From NCBI RefSeq assembly GCF_963676685.1, contig NC_092351.1:40848733-40912732 (forward strand): a stretch of DNA of 64,000 bases. Direction: 5' to 3'. This DNA is from Mytilus edulis (taxonomy: Eukaryota > Mollusca > Bivalvia > Mytilida > Mytilidae). Of the stretch, positions 1-11,122 are shown piece after piece. Each line of letters starts with the position of its first letter. Position 1 is the first letter of the stretch. The notes below the pieces were generated by a model that saw nothing but the letters and a program-made list of their open reading frames with translations, searched no databases and was not told the origin of the DNA. The position numbers were made by a program, and so were the translations under genes.

Positions 1-948
1 GACGAATCGAACAACTGGTTGTTGGGTTGCTGCCCCTGAATTGGCAATTTTAAGGAAATTATACCGTTTTTTGGCTATCATCTTGAATATTATTATAGAT
101 AGAGATAAACTGTAAACAGCAATAATGTTCAGCAAAGTAAGATCTACAAATAAGTTAATATGACTAAAATGGTCAGTTGACCCCTTAAGGAGTTATTGCC
201 CTTTTAATATAGTGATTTTTTACCAATTTTTCTAATTTTTTAAAAATCTTTTACAAAAATCTTCTCCTCTAAAACTACTGGTCCAAATTTTACCATACTT
301 GGCCATAATCATCATTGAGGTATCTAGTTAAAAAAATGTGTGCGGTGACCTTGCCAACCAACCAAGATGGCCGCCATGGCTAAAAATAGAACATAGGTGT
401 AAAATGTAAATTTGGGCTTATAACTCAGAAACCAAAGCATTAAGAGCAATTCAGGCATGGGGTTAAATTGTTTTGCAAGTCAAGATATATCTGCCCTTAA
501 GTTTTCAGATGAATCAGACAACCTGTTGTTGGGTTGCTGCCCCTGAATTGGAATTTTTTAAGGAAATCTGGCTGTTTTTGGTTATTATCTTGAATATTAT
601 TATAGAAAGAGATAAACTGTGAACAGCAATAATGTTCAGCAAAGTAAGATCTACAAATAAGTCAACATGACCAAAAAGGTCAGTTGACCCCTTAAGGAGT
701 TATTGCCCTTTATAGTCAATTTTTAATAATTTTGTAAATTTTAACAAAATATTTTCCTCTGTAACTAATGGGCCAAGTTCATTATAAATTGAGATAATTG
801 TAAGAAGCAAGAATGTTCAGTAAAGTAAGATCTACAAACACATCACTATCACCAAAACACAATTTTGTCATGAATCCTTCTGTGTCCTTTGTTTAATATG
901 CACATAGACCAAGGTGAGCGACACAGGCTCTTAAGAGCCTCTAGTTTA
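1..948 (-). repeat. Bivalve interspersed repeat with ~508-bp tandem units, inverted copy of the 25.3-27.6 kb array
   Basis: This stretch reads as the reverse complement of the array at 25276-27587. It contains the same GGGGCAGCAACCCAACAA-type core, the pyrimidine-rich block and the terminal short hairpin (AGGCTCTTAAGAGCCT at about 926-941). The unit starting at base 1 recurs at about 509, so nearly two units are present and the element runs off the left edge of the window. The outer boundary near 948 matches the end at 25276. No coding potential is visible. Confidence 0.85.
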
Positions 949-1065
949 TTTTAAATTGCTACACGTTTTTCATATCAGATCTGACTAAAGAGCATGGTTT
1001 TTTTTCCTCTTTGTCAAAGGCTGTATGCATATGTAATAATATTGCTGATATAAACGTCATAATAA

Positions 1066-1545
1066 AATTAACGGTACCAATTTTCTTGCACCAGATGCGC
1101 ATTTCGACAAAACATGTCTCTTCAGTGATGCTCGTGGCCAAAATATTTGAAATCCAAAGCTTATATAAAAGATGAAGAGCTATAATCCAAAAGGTCCAAA
1201 AAGTATAGCCAAATCCGTGAAAGGAATCAGAGCTTTGCATGAGGGAGATACATTCCTTAATTTATAATAATTTCTATCATTTTGTAACAGCAAATTTTAA
1301 TAACACAAACAAAATCCATATTTTCATGCCAGTACCGAAGTACTGGCTACTGGGCTGGTGATACCCTCGGGGACTAATAGTCCACCAGCAGAGGCATCGA
1401 CCCAGTGATAGTAATAAAATTAATGGTATCAATTTTCTTGCACCAGATGCACATTTCGACAATACATGTCTCTTCAGTGATGCTCGTGGCCAAAATATTT
1501 GAAATCCAAAGCTTATATAAAAGATGAAGAGCTATAATCCAAAAA
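1066..1545. repeat. Two direct copies of a ~135-bp repeat around a CCAGTAC/GTACTGG palindrome
   Basis: The block around 1066-1190 recurs at about 1413-1545 with few changes; both contain TGCACCAGATG and end in GAAGAGCTATAATCCAAAA. Between them, at about 1328-1400, lies a segment with a short palindrome and the words CTGGGCTGGTGATACCCTCG and CCACCAGCAG. The same words occur in the repeat family at 48.5, 57.5 and 58.9 kb. This is probably a diverged branch of that mussel repeat family. Confidence 0.7.
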
Positions 1546-1871
1546 ACCATAAACCTCTAGTCTCATTCAAAAGCATACCACTTCTCCATTTATTTATAAA
1601 TAATATGTAAACAGAAGTTGATGAGCAAGAAATCTGAAAACACATCTCGATCTAGAGCATATTTATATACATGAACCTGCTAATTAATATCAGGAAGACC
1701 TGAAGTGAAGTAACCTAGAAAATTGTGAAACATGTATGGATTGACTGACAGGGATAAAACTGTATACCCTCCTCCTTACCTTCCGAATCAGGGGAATAAA
1801 CACCTATGGTGCTATAAATTGGCACCCTTGTCACACTAGGTTATTTGTCATATGCAGACAAATCAATTGTT

Positions 1872-1873
<2 letters not shown>

Positions 1874-1904
<31 letters not shown>
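1874..1904. repeat. (GA)15 microsatellite
   Basis: An uninterrupted run of GA dinucleotides. Confidence 0.97.
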
Positions 1905-1907
<3 letters not shown>

Positions 1908-1964
1908 TGACATACAAAACACAGAATACCTATGAACAATTCAATTCTCTTGACTTAATAGATA

Positions 1965-2095
1965 TAAGAAGATGTGATATGAGTGACAATGAGACCACTT
2001 TCCATCCAAGTCACAATTTGCAAGAGTAAACCATTACACAATGAACTAGGTCAAAGTACGGTCTTCAACATGGAGACTTGATAACAAAGGAGAAT
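1965..2095 (+). repeat. SINE-like repeat, GAAGATGTGRTATGA family
   Basis: It starts with AAGAAGATGTGATATGAGTG and continues through AATGAGAC-type words to GTACGGTCTTCAACATGG. The same order of words occurs at 41184-41300. A truncated copy lies at about 2822-2895, and a shorter relative at about 35765-35830. I recognise this as a very common mussel repeat from memory. No internal polymerase III boxes were verified. Confidence 0.6.
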
Positions 2096-2821
2096 GTTCT
2101 TTGGTTTATTTACTAATAAAAAAGTTCACAAGCACAACAGCTGTTGTAATACAAATGTTAAATCATGATCCAGAATACTCTAGTCTTAAAAATCACAATA
2201 AAATCATAAATATATACTATTTTCAAACTTGCATCAAATACCCGTGCCCTTTTCAAGGTACAAAATGTACAAACAGACTTGATTGGATGGTGGAAAATGG
2301 TATATTATAGAAAGTTTAATTTTTGACTTTTTTTATAAAATGGAAAGTCTTAACAATATACTTGAACAATTCAAAAGCTAAACATAATCATGATAATAGT
2401 TTTGATAGATCAATACATATCTGAGAATATCGAGATAAAAAATACTCCGTAAAATTATTGATTAGTAATACAATGTAATACTTTTGGTATTGCTAATGGT
2501 TTACAAATTAACAAAATATCAAAATTATCATAGTCTAACGACAAGAAACTATATCCATGTTTAAAACAACAGGAGTGAATCTTAATACTATCTCAACTAT
2601 AAACAAATTAACATTATTGACTACATTAGTTAAAGGTCAATTAAAATTCCTGATTGTTACTAAAGTAAATAAGAGAATTGCTTCATAGAAACATCAATAG
2701 AAGTGGCATATAAACCTGAAAAAATATATTTAATGTGAGGTTCAATGTAAATAACTTTGTATTGAAAGATGGAATATAGTTCAATTCTGGTTATTTCCCT
2801 TCCATCATTATAAATAATTAG

Positions 2822-2895
2822 ATATATGAAGATGTGGTATGAGTGCCAATGACGCAACTCTCCATCAAAGTCACAATTTATAAAAGTAAATAAGT
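2822..2895 (+). repeat. Truncated copy of the GAAGATGTGGTATGA repeat
   Basis: It begins TATGAAGATGTGGTATGAGT and shares AACTCTCCATCAAAGTCACA with the copy near 1990. The copy is lost after about 75 bp. Confidence 0.6.
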
Positions 2896-2899
2896 CTTG

Positions 2900-5800
2900 A
2901 TACTAAGAATGTTGCAGCATTATAAATGCATTATATGAATGTCTGATGGATTCAATAGTAAAGTAAAGTTAAACTAATGGCACACCTCTAGATGTCTTTA
3001 TTAGGTGATTTTTCAAATAATGCAATTTAGTTCCAGTAATGGTTTACAGAATTCATGCAAAAAGGACTTCTCTATTTAGAGATTTCAAATGTCAAATTAT
3101 TCATGATTTGATTGCTTCATTTATTACTTCTTGTTTGTTTCAGACTGACCATGTAGTTTCTTACAAACACTATTGATGTGATTTCCAATCACTGAGATCA
3201 TGAGGGCATGTATCCAGCATTTTAAAAGAGAGCATCGACTCATTATTTCCAAACCTTCATATAACATGTATAAGTATAAAAAGTATAAATCAAGGTTGTT
3301 AAACAACCCTGTAGTAGTATGGAAACGGTATTGGAAATCTTTAACAACAGAATTATTTAAAAACAGACAAAATATTAGTCGTTTTAACTTAGTAGCAAGA
3401 ATAAAAAAACAGCAAAAGAATTAACAATGTGGCAAGGCAATAGGCAAAGTTTGCTGGCAAGACAGTGGCAAGATGAAATAACCTCTAACAAATTCAATAA
3501 CACTAGTTTACATAAGACAAACACATGCTGATGTAGTAATACACTTATAGAACAACAATCTTTAAAATGTTTGACGCCAAACTAATGGCAACTAATTATT
3601 GGACGCATAAAAAAAATTGTATAAGGTTTTTCTTGATTAACTGTACAAGGTCTGACTGTGGTTTCAAAGGCAAAATTTCTTCTTTGTAACAAATATGTCT
3701 GCTACATTAAAATATATTTAATTTTGTTTATTAAGACCTTAAAAGTGTTTAGGTATATAAGTAGAACATGTACCCTAAATTCAGTAAGAAAGTGTGAATG
3801 CATTAAAGCACCTAACATTGTCTTAAAGTATTTGTGATTTGATTTTAAATTTGTTATTTTAATTCTTATGTTAATCTAGTAATTGCTATTGGGAATAAAC
3901 TCTTAATTGGTTTTAAAACAGAATAAATGTGCATTCTAGGTATTCTGATATCCATACAATCATTCTTAGAGAAGCCGTAAACATAAATAATATATATAAA
4001 ATGCAATATAAAAAGCACCATTACTATAACTACTTGACTGACTAGCTATGTAAAATATGTACAATCTGATTAAAATGCCGCTCTAATGTACAAGCTTTGC
4101 TAACAAGGATCTTGACAACACTCAGTTCTACTTTCTGTTTTTAAGAATTTTCAGGGATGGTTTTGTCCAATAAATACATAAATCATAAATTTGAAGGCTG
4201 CAATTTTGTTGGCTGATGTAATAATTACAAGAACAGAAAGTAAAATGGAGTGTGGTCAGATCTTTGTAAGCAAAGCTTTGAAACAGGATCTTAGACAAGA
4301 ATTTAATCAGATTGATTTATAATGGCAAGCACAAAGCAAACAATTAGGATTAAATCCTGACACAATCTGTGAGACACAATAATTGTAAATAATATATAAC
4401 ATGTATAAGTTTAAAACTAATAACTGGTTTTATAATATTAAACAGTTTTCAGTTATAAAATTGCAATAGTGAAGTTATTTAAAAATTGCTTATACAAATA
4501 CATGTAGTACTCCATAGTACATGTAATAGATTTTCAATTTAAAACAAATATCAATTTAGACATTTCTTAAAAAAAATGCAAGGTCATAACATTACAATAA
4601 CCTTATGCCTACTATGCATCAAATATATATTTACAATTTGTCAGAACTCTTGAATGATTGGATGAAAAAATATAAAATATTATTCTTCAAAGATTATTTA
4701 ACATTTATTCAAAATACATTCATATATTAGTAAAGTAATTGTATATTCAAATTTCTCATGTATACTTAAATAAAAGTTTGTAAAATGACCTCCATATTAT
4801 AGAATCAATACTAGCATACAAGAACATTTTTCTTTGTGACATTACCAGTATAAACTCCTAACCATGCTAACTGTAACTCTATATGAAAGAATCAATAACT
4901 AACAAATCATTTTTCATCAAACACCCACGGCATACAGTTGTATGTTAGTTTATTCAAAAACAGTTTTGATATTTGTCTCCCTACAGGCCTCAAAAAAACT
5001 AAGTGATAAAGTGATGTTTCTCCTAAAACGTGTTGTAATTTTACACTAATTTACTTTATCATTTTATTGACTAACAATAACAAACTTAAAAGTCTTTAAA
5101 AATCTACCAAAGATACCTATTATAATTTTCTATGCAGGACACCAGTTTTATCTGCAAAAGACTCCAGAAATAAAAAAAAATTAAAAAGCCCAATAATTTT
5201 TGAAATGCTAAGCAATCAGCCACCAAGGTCTGAATTATTTTTAAAAACATAAATAAAAATAAATTAAAATCAAGATATCATAGCACTATAAGACACTGCT
5301 TATCAAAAAGATAACATTCTTTCCTTAAAGAAAATAGGTAAAGGGAGACAATTCTGCTGAATTTCTCAAGGGGAAACAACTCTATTTAAGCTGTGAACAT
5401 CAAATTTAACAATATTTTCATGATCTTAGGTTAATGTACTAAAATTAATAATGACAAGACAATTGCTATATAAATGTTCAAAGATTAATTTATAAATACA
5501 CATTCTATTTGCTAAATTTTGCTAAATTATTTTTTTACCAAGGAAAAAAATATATATTCTGTTTTTGCTTATTAAAACTATTCTCGAAAAGAATTAATCT
5601 GTGCTATACATTATATATAAATGTCTATAAAGAAAAATGTTAAACAAATACTGGTATTTTTCGGTTGTTATAAATTTGATTTTGATTTATTTGCATAGAA
5701 ATTGTTTTTTCTGTAAATAGGGTTGAGTCAAACTACAAATAGATTGATTTTCACTTTCATTTAATCAACTTTTTACAGTTGGAAACAGACTGAAATAATA

Positions 5801-6090
5801 TATATATTCATAATAAAAATCTAAAACAAACCATGTGTATATCATGTATATTACTAAACAAATCAATCAGTGTGGTTTTGTTTCCAAATTACATGATCAA
5901 TATGGTTGATTTTCACTAGAACAGTAAATATCAATTCTTCAATTGGAATGTAACATGATTTTTTACCTAAAAATATTTCAATGGTAAAAGAAATTTTCTA
6001 TATCTACCCATAAAAGTATATTTCAAATAATCTAAACACTTAATAAACACTTTATAAGGAATAAACTTAAGGAATGATTTTGTATTGTAT
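2900..6090. other. Gene-free AT-rich stretch
   Basis: Short open frames at 3124-3306 and 3200-3424 overlap on opposite strands and show no conserved motif or splice context. I see no gene, RNA gene or clear repeat here. Confidence 0.6.
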
Positions 6091-6109
6091 TTTCACTATT
6101 AATTATGTC

Positions 6110-6275
6110 AATCTTTCTTAATGGATTCATTGATATTCGTTGGATACCAATTTTTGTAGCTTACAAAGCCTATAGAAAATGTGAAATTCATCAAACATTT
6201 GAATTCGTGGTTCACCTGTACCTTAGAAAACCACGAAAAATTGGTATCCATCAAATAATAATTATCTTAATACAT
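6110..6275. mobile_element. MITE-like inverted repeat, GGATACCAATTTTTGT family
   Basis: GTTGGATACCAATTTTTGT near 6138-6157 is mirrored by ACGAAAAATTGGTATCCATC near 6234-6253, with an interior of ~80 bp. A second member with the same ends lies at 38240-38360. The open frame that runs through this element (6105-6311) is therefore not a gene. Target duplications could not be fixed. Confidence 0.6.
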
Positions 6276-6319
6276 AAGCATTATTCCCTTTATAATAAAT
6301 GCAAATGCTAATAAAAACT

Positions 6320-8260
6320 TCCTCTGTCATGGTGCAGAGCATACAAACAAGTAAATCATGAACTTTAACCTCTCAAAATTATATATCTCCTTCCAATCAA
6401 AATAGCTGTGACAATTGAATTGCATTAGAATAATGCTTTAATCTCAATTTTTTTTTTAGACCTTTATATAAATGTTATATAATATTGATCCTATAATTAA
6501 AATTCATCTGAAGTGTGAACATTAAACACAACTAATGACTTATTTTAACCCTATTACCATTTAGAGTTATTTTCTTAATGCATGTAGTTAAAAGTTTTGG
6601 TTGTCTTGCTTGCTTTGTTGCACATGTTACACCCAATCGATGTTTAAAATAAATTATGAGCTTTGAACTAATAGATCATGTAAAAAAATGCAACTCTATA
6701 CAAAATCATGCTTATATATTCAATAAGAAAATCATTACTGAAAACTAAAAAATAAATGCTGTCCTGAAATTGTTTCGTATTAAGTACTGGACATGCGTCA
6801 ATTTTCAAATCACCCATTCATTAAAAAATCTAACAAAATCAAAATCTGGCAACGTTAAATGTGGCATTAGGTGATAGCTCTAGTTTAGAAAAGAAAGAGA
6901 AATGGAACTGATTTTACATCAGTTAAAAATAAACATGTGTAGCACCTTCTGACTAGAAAATTATCACAAACAAATAGTCTTTCAATATGAAGAATATCTG
7001 TAAAATTAAAAATAAAACCCATATATAACAATTGTACTCATTAATAATTTCTTCAACAAAATAAAAAAAAGGTTATATTTTACTCTGAATTACAATATAA
7101 TATAACATGTATTAAGAAAGGTGATAGGTTCAGTAAAAATTTAAGGTTCATTTTAAGGTTAACAAATAAACTTCTACATGTATCTAATTTGGCCATCTTT
7201 TGATATGCAATAGCTGCATTTAAAAAAAATTAACAAAACAGCAACAGAACATACCCTTGGTTTTATGTAAATATATATTTTTCTTCAGTGAATGTTGTAT
7301 AAAACTAATTTAAAAAAAAAATAACATACATTATTCGAAGATTCAATACCAAATCCTGCTGTTTATAGACATCAGTCACATTGACAATAAAACTACTCAA
7401 TCATGTTTATAAAAATCTGAAAAAATCTAGAATGGCAAGCAAATTCAATAACTAAACTGGAATGTAAAAATATTTCAATAAGAGATCTAACAAGGCAAAA
7501 TAAAAAAATATATATATTTTCCCCCAATATTTGGGTGTGAAAAGGGGGAGGTTAATATGCTATAAATGAGGATTGCTAAGCACTAAGCATGCTAAGCAAG
7601 TTAAACAACAAGGCAAATCATAAAATGCATGGGTTTTTATTCAATACTTCGGAGGCAAATAATGTTTGGTAAGCACTTAGCAAGTTGAACAAACTGTCTT
7701 CTACAATCATTGACAATGACTACTTTAGAATGAGAATTAAGTTCCAGAATAGATAAACCTCAGATTATCAGTTCATGTAAACATAGACAGATGAAACCAA
7801 ATCACTTAACACCCTTATTCCCACTGTGGCCTATACTTAAGTATCAACTCAGTAGGCAAATGTAGCAATTTCCATTCTACGGAACAGAAGTTTAAAGGAA
7901 TAAATCTGGTTACATGGTTACAAAGATGAGTTTGAAATGAAAATAATCTTGAATCATACATGGATTCAAAATCAAATGTACCCTACTCAATGAGTTAGTT
8001 TTGATTTATTTCAATTAAAGATATAAAACAAAATGAATTTGATGAGAAGAAAAAAAAATCCTCAAAAAATTCCATAATAGCAGGTACACAACTAAAACAT
8101 ATGTACAATCTTTCTGTGAAGTGTGAAGAAATTGTATTGAAAACTGTAGGAGTTGATTCTGGTACACAAAATTTGTACCCTCTTTCATATATTTTGCTTG
8201 AAAAATATTATGTTTCCAAGCTGGAAAGATTGAGAAAAAATTGATTACATGTATTACTAG
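6320..8260. other. Gene-free AT-rich stretch
   Basis: No open frame with codon structure or family motif is seen on either strand. The sequence is low-complexity and A/T-rich throughout. A minus-strand open frame at 8015-8266 has no recognisable domain. Confidence 0.55.
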
Positions 8261-8270
8261 TATCATAGTA

Positions 8271-8442
8271 CTGAAAATTCAGAAATTATTGCATGGTTTT
8301 TATCAATGGAAATAATTTGACTGAAATCTGATACAAATATCTGTATGTACAATCTTCTGAAATTGCAATAATTATTCATATCTTTTGTCCATTTTTCAAA
8401 AATGGCAATAATAAATGCAAGCAATAATATCTGAATTTACCC
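8271..8442. mobile_element. MITE with CTGAAAATTCAG/CTGAATTTAC ends, TA flanks
   Basis: The left end CTGAAAATTCAGAAATTATT is mirrored by AATAATATCTGAATTTAC at the right, and TA dinucleotides border both ends. It is the same family as 16583-16787. TA target duplication suggests a Tc1/mariner-type parent, which is inference. Confidence 0.6.
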
Positions 8443-8510
8443 TACCCTTTTTCATAAATTTTTATAGCTTACAATAATTGTGAGATCAAGACGTTGAAGC
8501 CTCCCTGGTA

Positions 8511-9272
8511 ATCAGTCAGGGGACTTTACTTAAATGAGTGATTTTCTAAATCACTGATTTAAGTAACATTATTTCCATACAGATTGGAAGTAAGAGTTGT
8601 CTTTCTTTGATAATCACCTATTTAAGTAGTACAAATTGATTGAATTTTATTATAGCTTTAAATATAGAATACTTATGATCCAGGGACTAATTATGTTTCT
8701 AAACTTATCAGAACCAACATCTGTGTTGTCTAGGATGACCAGGTCATTTCAGGTGATGACCTTGTACTGAATCTAGGATAATGACATAAAAATCACTTGT
8801 TTAAGTATCATACCTTAATTTCCTTCCCCAAAATCACTTATTTAAGTATCATTATTTTAATAACCCCCACTAATTTCAACACCCCCCAACAGTGAAATTT
8901 TTATGGAGAACAGTAGAATTTTATTACATAATCTGAAAGATGAAACCTTGAACTTTACAGGAAAAATACTCCCACTGCTGGGAAAAATCTGTTAAGAAAG
9001 TATGAGTTTATTATGTAAAGCCATTATTATAGCATTTTTTCAACTAAAATAGAATTTGCAGATAAATGATAGCATCAAAGGCATAAACCTTGCTACATAA
9101 AAGAAGAAAAAAGTTATTTTTTTCCAATTTTATTAATGAAAAGATATTATTAAAACCTATGTGTTTAAAATTTTGGTAAAACTACAAAATCACAATTTGT
9201 GACAAAACTTCAATTTTGCTACTCAAATATGTTATTTAAAAATCACTTATTTCAGTAAGTCCCCTGACTGAT
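8511..9272. mobile_element. ~760-bp non-autonomous element with ~35-bp inverted ends and internal repeats
   Basis: The left end ATCAGTCAGGGGACTTTACT is mirrored at the right end, where the reverse complement reads ATCAGTCAGGGGACTTACTG. The similarity continues into (A)AATCACTTATTTAAGT. That last word also occurs inside the element near 8555, 8613, 8792 and 8832, as expected of repeated subterminal binding sites. No open frame is present. The flanking target duplication is not clear. Confidence 0.75.
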
Positions 9273-9481
9273 AATAGTGTTGATATATTTTCAAAGACAA
9301 AGATTTAGATTGGCCAAAAAATTGAACTAATCTCTCCAACAAATTACAGTATACATTAGATTTCCTCTAAGCTGAGTACAAAATAATGTAATTTGTACCA
9401 GTACTTTGATACAACATGTATTTCCTATAAGTACATTGTACATGACATAAAAAACAAAATAAATATCACAATGATTTAAAT

Positions 9482-10870
9482 CTAAACGTCTAATACTTGT
9501 CCTGACACTTCTTTAGCAACAATGTGAAATCCACCCGATTTCCGAGACAGTAGCGCTAATACAATACCACACGTTTCCATAGTTATACAAACAGGAAGTA
9601 ATAAAATTGGTGATATACAGAGAAATAAAAATCTAACTACACCTAAACGTCTATAGTTAAAAGATTTTGTTGAACCAAATACAAATAGAAATAGCATGAC
9701 CCCACCCATAAAACCACATAAAAAATTGACTATTTGTGGCATGGGCAGTGGACAAAGTGGCACTAATATAATGTTTGGTACGGTAAACGGCATTGACAGC
9801 CAACCAAGTACCATGAAAGATATGCCAAATTTGTACTTTGGAGGTATAGATGGACATAATAAAGTCATTATAATTCCCTGAACCCAACGTTTTCTTTGTC
9901 GAATATAATCCATTGGTGAAAACGTACTTTTTTCCCACATTTCTCCTTCAATGAATCCGAACTGATAACCACTTTTCCAAGCTGTCAATGCGAAAAAACA
10001 ATCTTCAGCAATACTTCCGTCTATTCCAAAATCAAAAGTGACTTTTCTTTCAACTCCTGCATTTACAACTACAAAACTCCCCTTCCAGCTAAATAGAGGC
10101 TTATGAAGATAATTTAAGCTAAATCTTAAAATTCCAAAGTCAATTCCAACTCGCACTAAATCTGCTATGGTTGTAATCCAACTGATAATTTCTTCATTAG
10201 CATAAGTGATGACACCCTGACCTAGCTGGTATTTATCTTCATGAATGAAATTAATGATTCCTATGACAGAAGATTCAGTTAATAAAGTCTCTTCGTCAAG
10301 ATGTACTATCCAATCGTTATTTGATAACATGTTGACTCCATCTTCTAAACAATATTGTAACGCCCTAGCTTTGTATAGAGTACCATTGGCAGTGGTGTAT
10401 GTTGACGGCACAACAAGTTCACGAGCACGTGTACTTTTCTGCATGTCAATTGATTTGTCTGTTACAACTTCGAATATATAATTATCCAAGCCAACCAATG
10501 AACACATTTCAATATTCCTACCAACATTTCGCTTCACTAAATCTGGATATGTTCCTCTAGTCACAACACGGAAACAAATGAAAGGACCAAATAATGTGGA
10601 CATTTTTAACTTTGGTTTTCTTGGATGAGTGTTGAACATGACAATTCCTAGAAAGTTGCAGATGGACAATGGAAGTGGAATTAGTGTCATGTACCTCATA
10701 ATATACATGATAATTGTTGGCCATTTTCCATAGGCCTCATAAGGATCGAAAGAATTATCTGGAGAACTCAATCCCCCACTTAGGACACAGAAGATCAACA
10801 AAATGGCTAGCAGTAATAACACTGTAAGACAATGTCTAACGTTGAGCATCCTTCTGGTAATCATAGCCAT
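9482..10870 (-). CDS. egh: Beta-1,4-mannosyltransferase, egghead/bre-3 type (GT2)
   Basis: The 462-residue protein is close to the length of insect egghead and nematode BRE-3. That family transfers mannose from GDP-mannose to glucosylceramide, making the Man-beta-1,4-Glc-ceramide core of invertebrate glycosphingolipids on Golgi or ER membranes (family knowledge). Visible features are an N-terminal membrane segment (about 14-34), a second one (about 52-79), and a GT2 core at about 95-335. The core has the acidic motif LDEE (191-194), the AED of the acceptor and base region (288-290) and QRKRW (325-329), the QxxRW signature of processive GT2 enzymes. Further hydrophobic segments lie at about 347-450. 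The first ATG is preceded by a good acceptor (TTTCAG, exon start 10892), so at least one upstream non-coding exon is expected. No frameshift or missing key residue is seen, and the single coding exon appears intact. Confidence 0.93.
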   Translation of the reverse strand: MAMITRRMLNVRHCLTVLLLLAILLIFCVLSGGLSSPDNSFDPYEAYGKWPTIIMYIMRYMTLIPLPLSICNFLGIVMFNTHPRKPKLKMSTLFGPFICFRVVTRGTYPDLVKRNVGRNIEMCSLVGLDNYIFEVVTDKSIDMQKSTRARELVVPSTYTTANGTLYKARALQYCLEDGVNMLSNNDWIVHLDEETLLTESSVIGIINFIHEDKYQLGQGVITYANEEIISWITTIADLVRVGIDFGILRFSLNYLHKPLFSWKGSFVVVNAGVERKVTFDFGIDGSIAEDCFFALTAWKSGYQFGFIEGEMWEKSTFSPMDYIRQRKRWVQGIIMTLLCPSIPPKYKFGISFMVLGWLSMPFTVPNIILVPLCPLPMPQIVNFLCGFMGGVMLFLFVFGSTKSFNYRRLGVVRFLFLCISPILLLPVCITMETCGIVLALLSRKSGGFHIVAKEVSGQVLDV

Positions 10871-11122
10871 GGTTTTGGATTAGTTGGTTTATCTGAAATT
10901 AGAAATGGAAATTGTACACAATCAAATATCTTCCAGTTATTAATCATAGCCATGATTTGAGACTAGTCGGTTTATTTGAAATTATTATTAGAAATGAAAT
11001 AGTTGGTTCATCTGAAATTAGAAATGAAAATAATTGTACTCATTCAATTTTTTTCTGGTAATCATAGCCATGGTTTTTGATAAGTTGGTTGATCTGAAAT
11101 TAGAAATGGAAATTGTTCCCGA
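10852..11122 (-). repeat. Three-and-a-half copies of the egghead splice-acceptor and start-codon segment
   Basis: The ~70-bp segment carrying the acceptor, the 22-nt leader and the first codons of the mannosyltransferase (10926-10852 on the minus strand) recurs at about 11000-10931 and 11122-11053, with a half copy at about 11048-10998. The most distal copy keeps the acceptor AG and an ATG at 11071-11069 that would encode MAMITRKKLNE before a stop, against MAMITRRMLNV in the gene. The middle copy keeps the ATG (10953-10951) but has lost the AG. Confidence 0.85.

Noticed and set aside
9657..9938. Second minus-strand open frame inside the mannosyltransferase
   Set aside because: It lies in an alternative frame of the egghead coding sequence and has no motif of its own.
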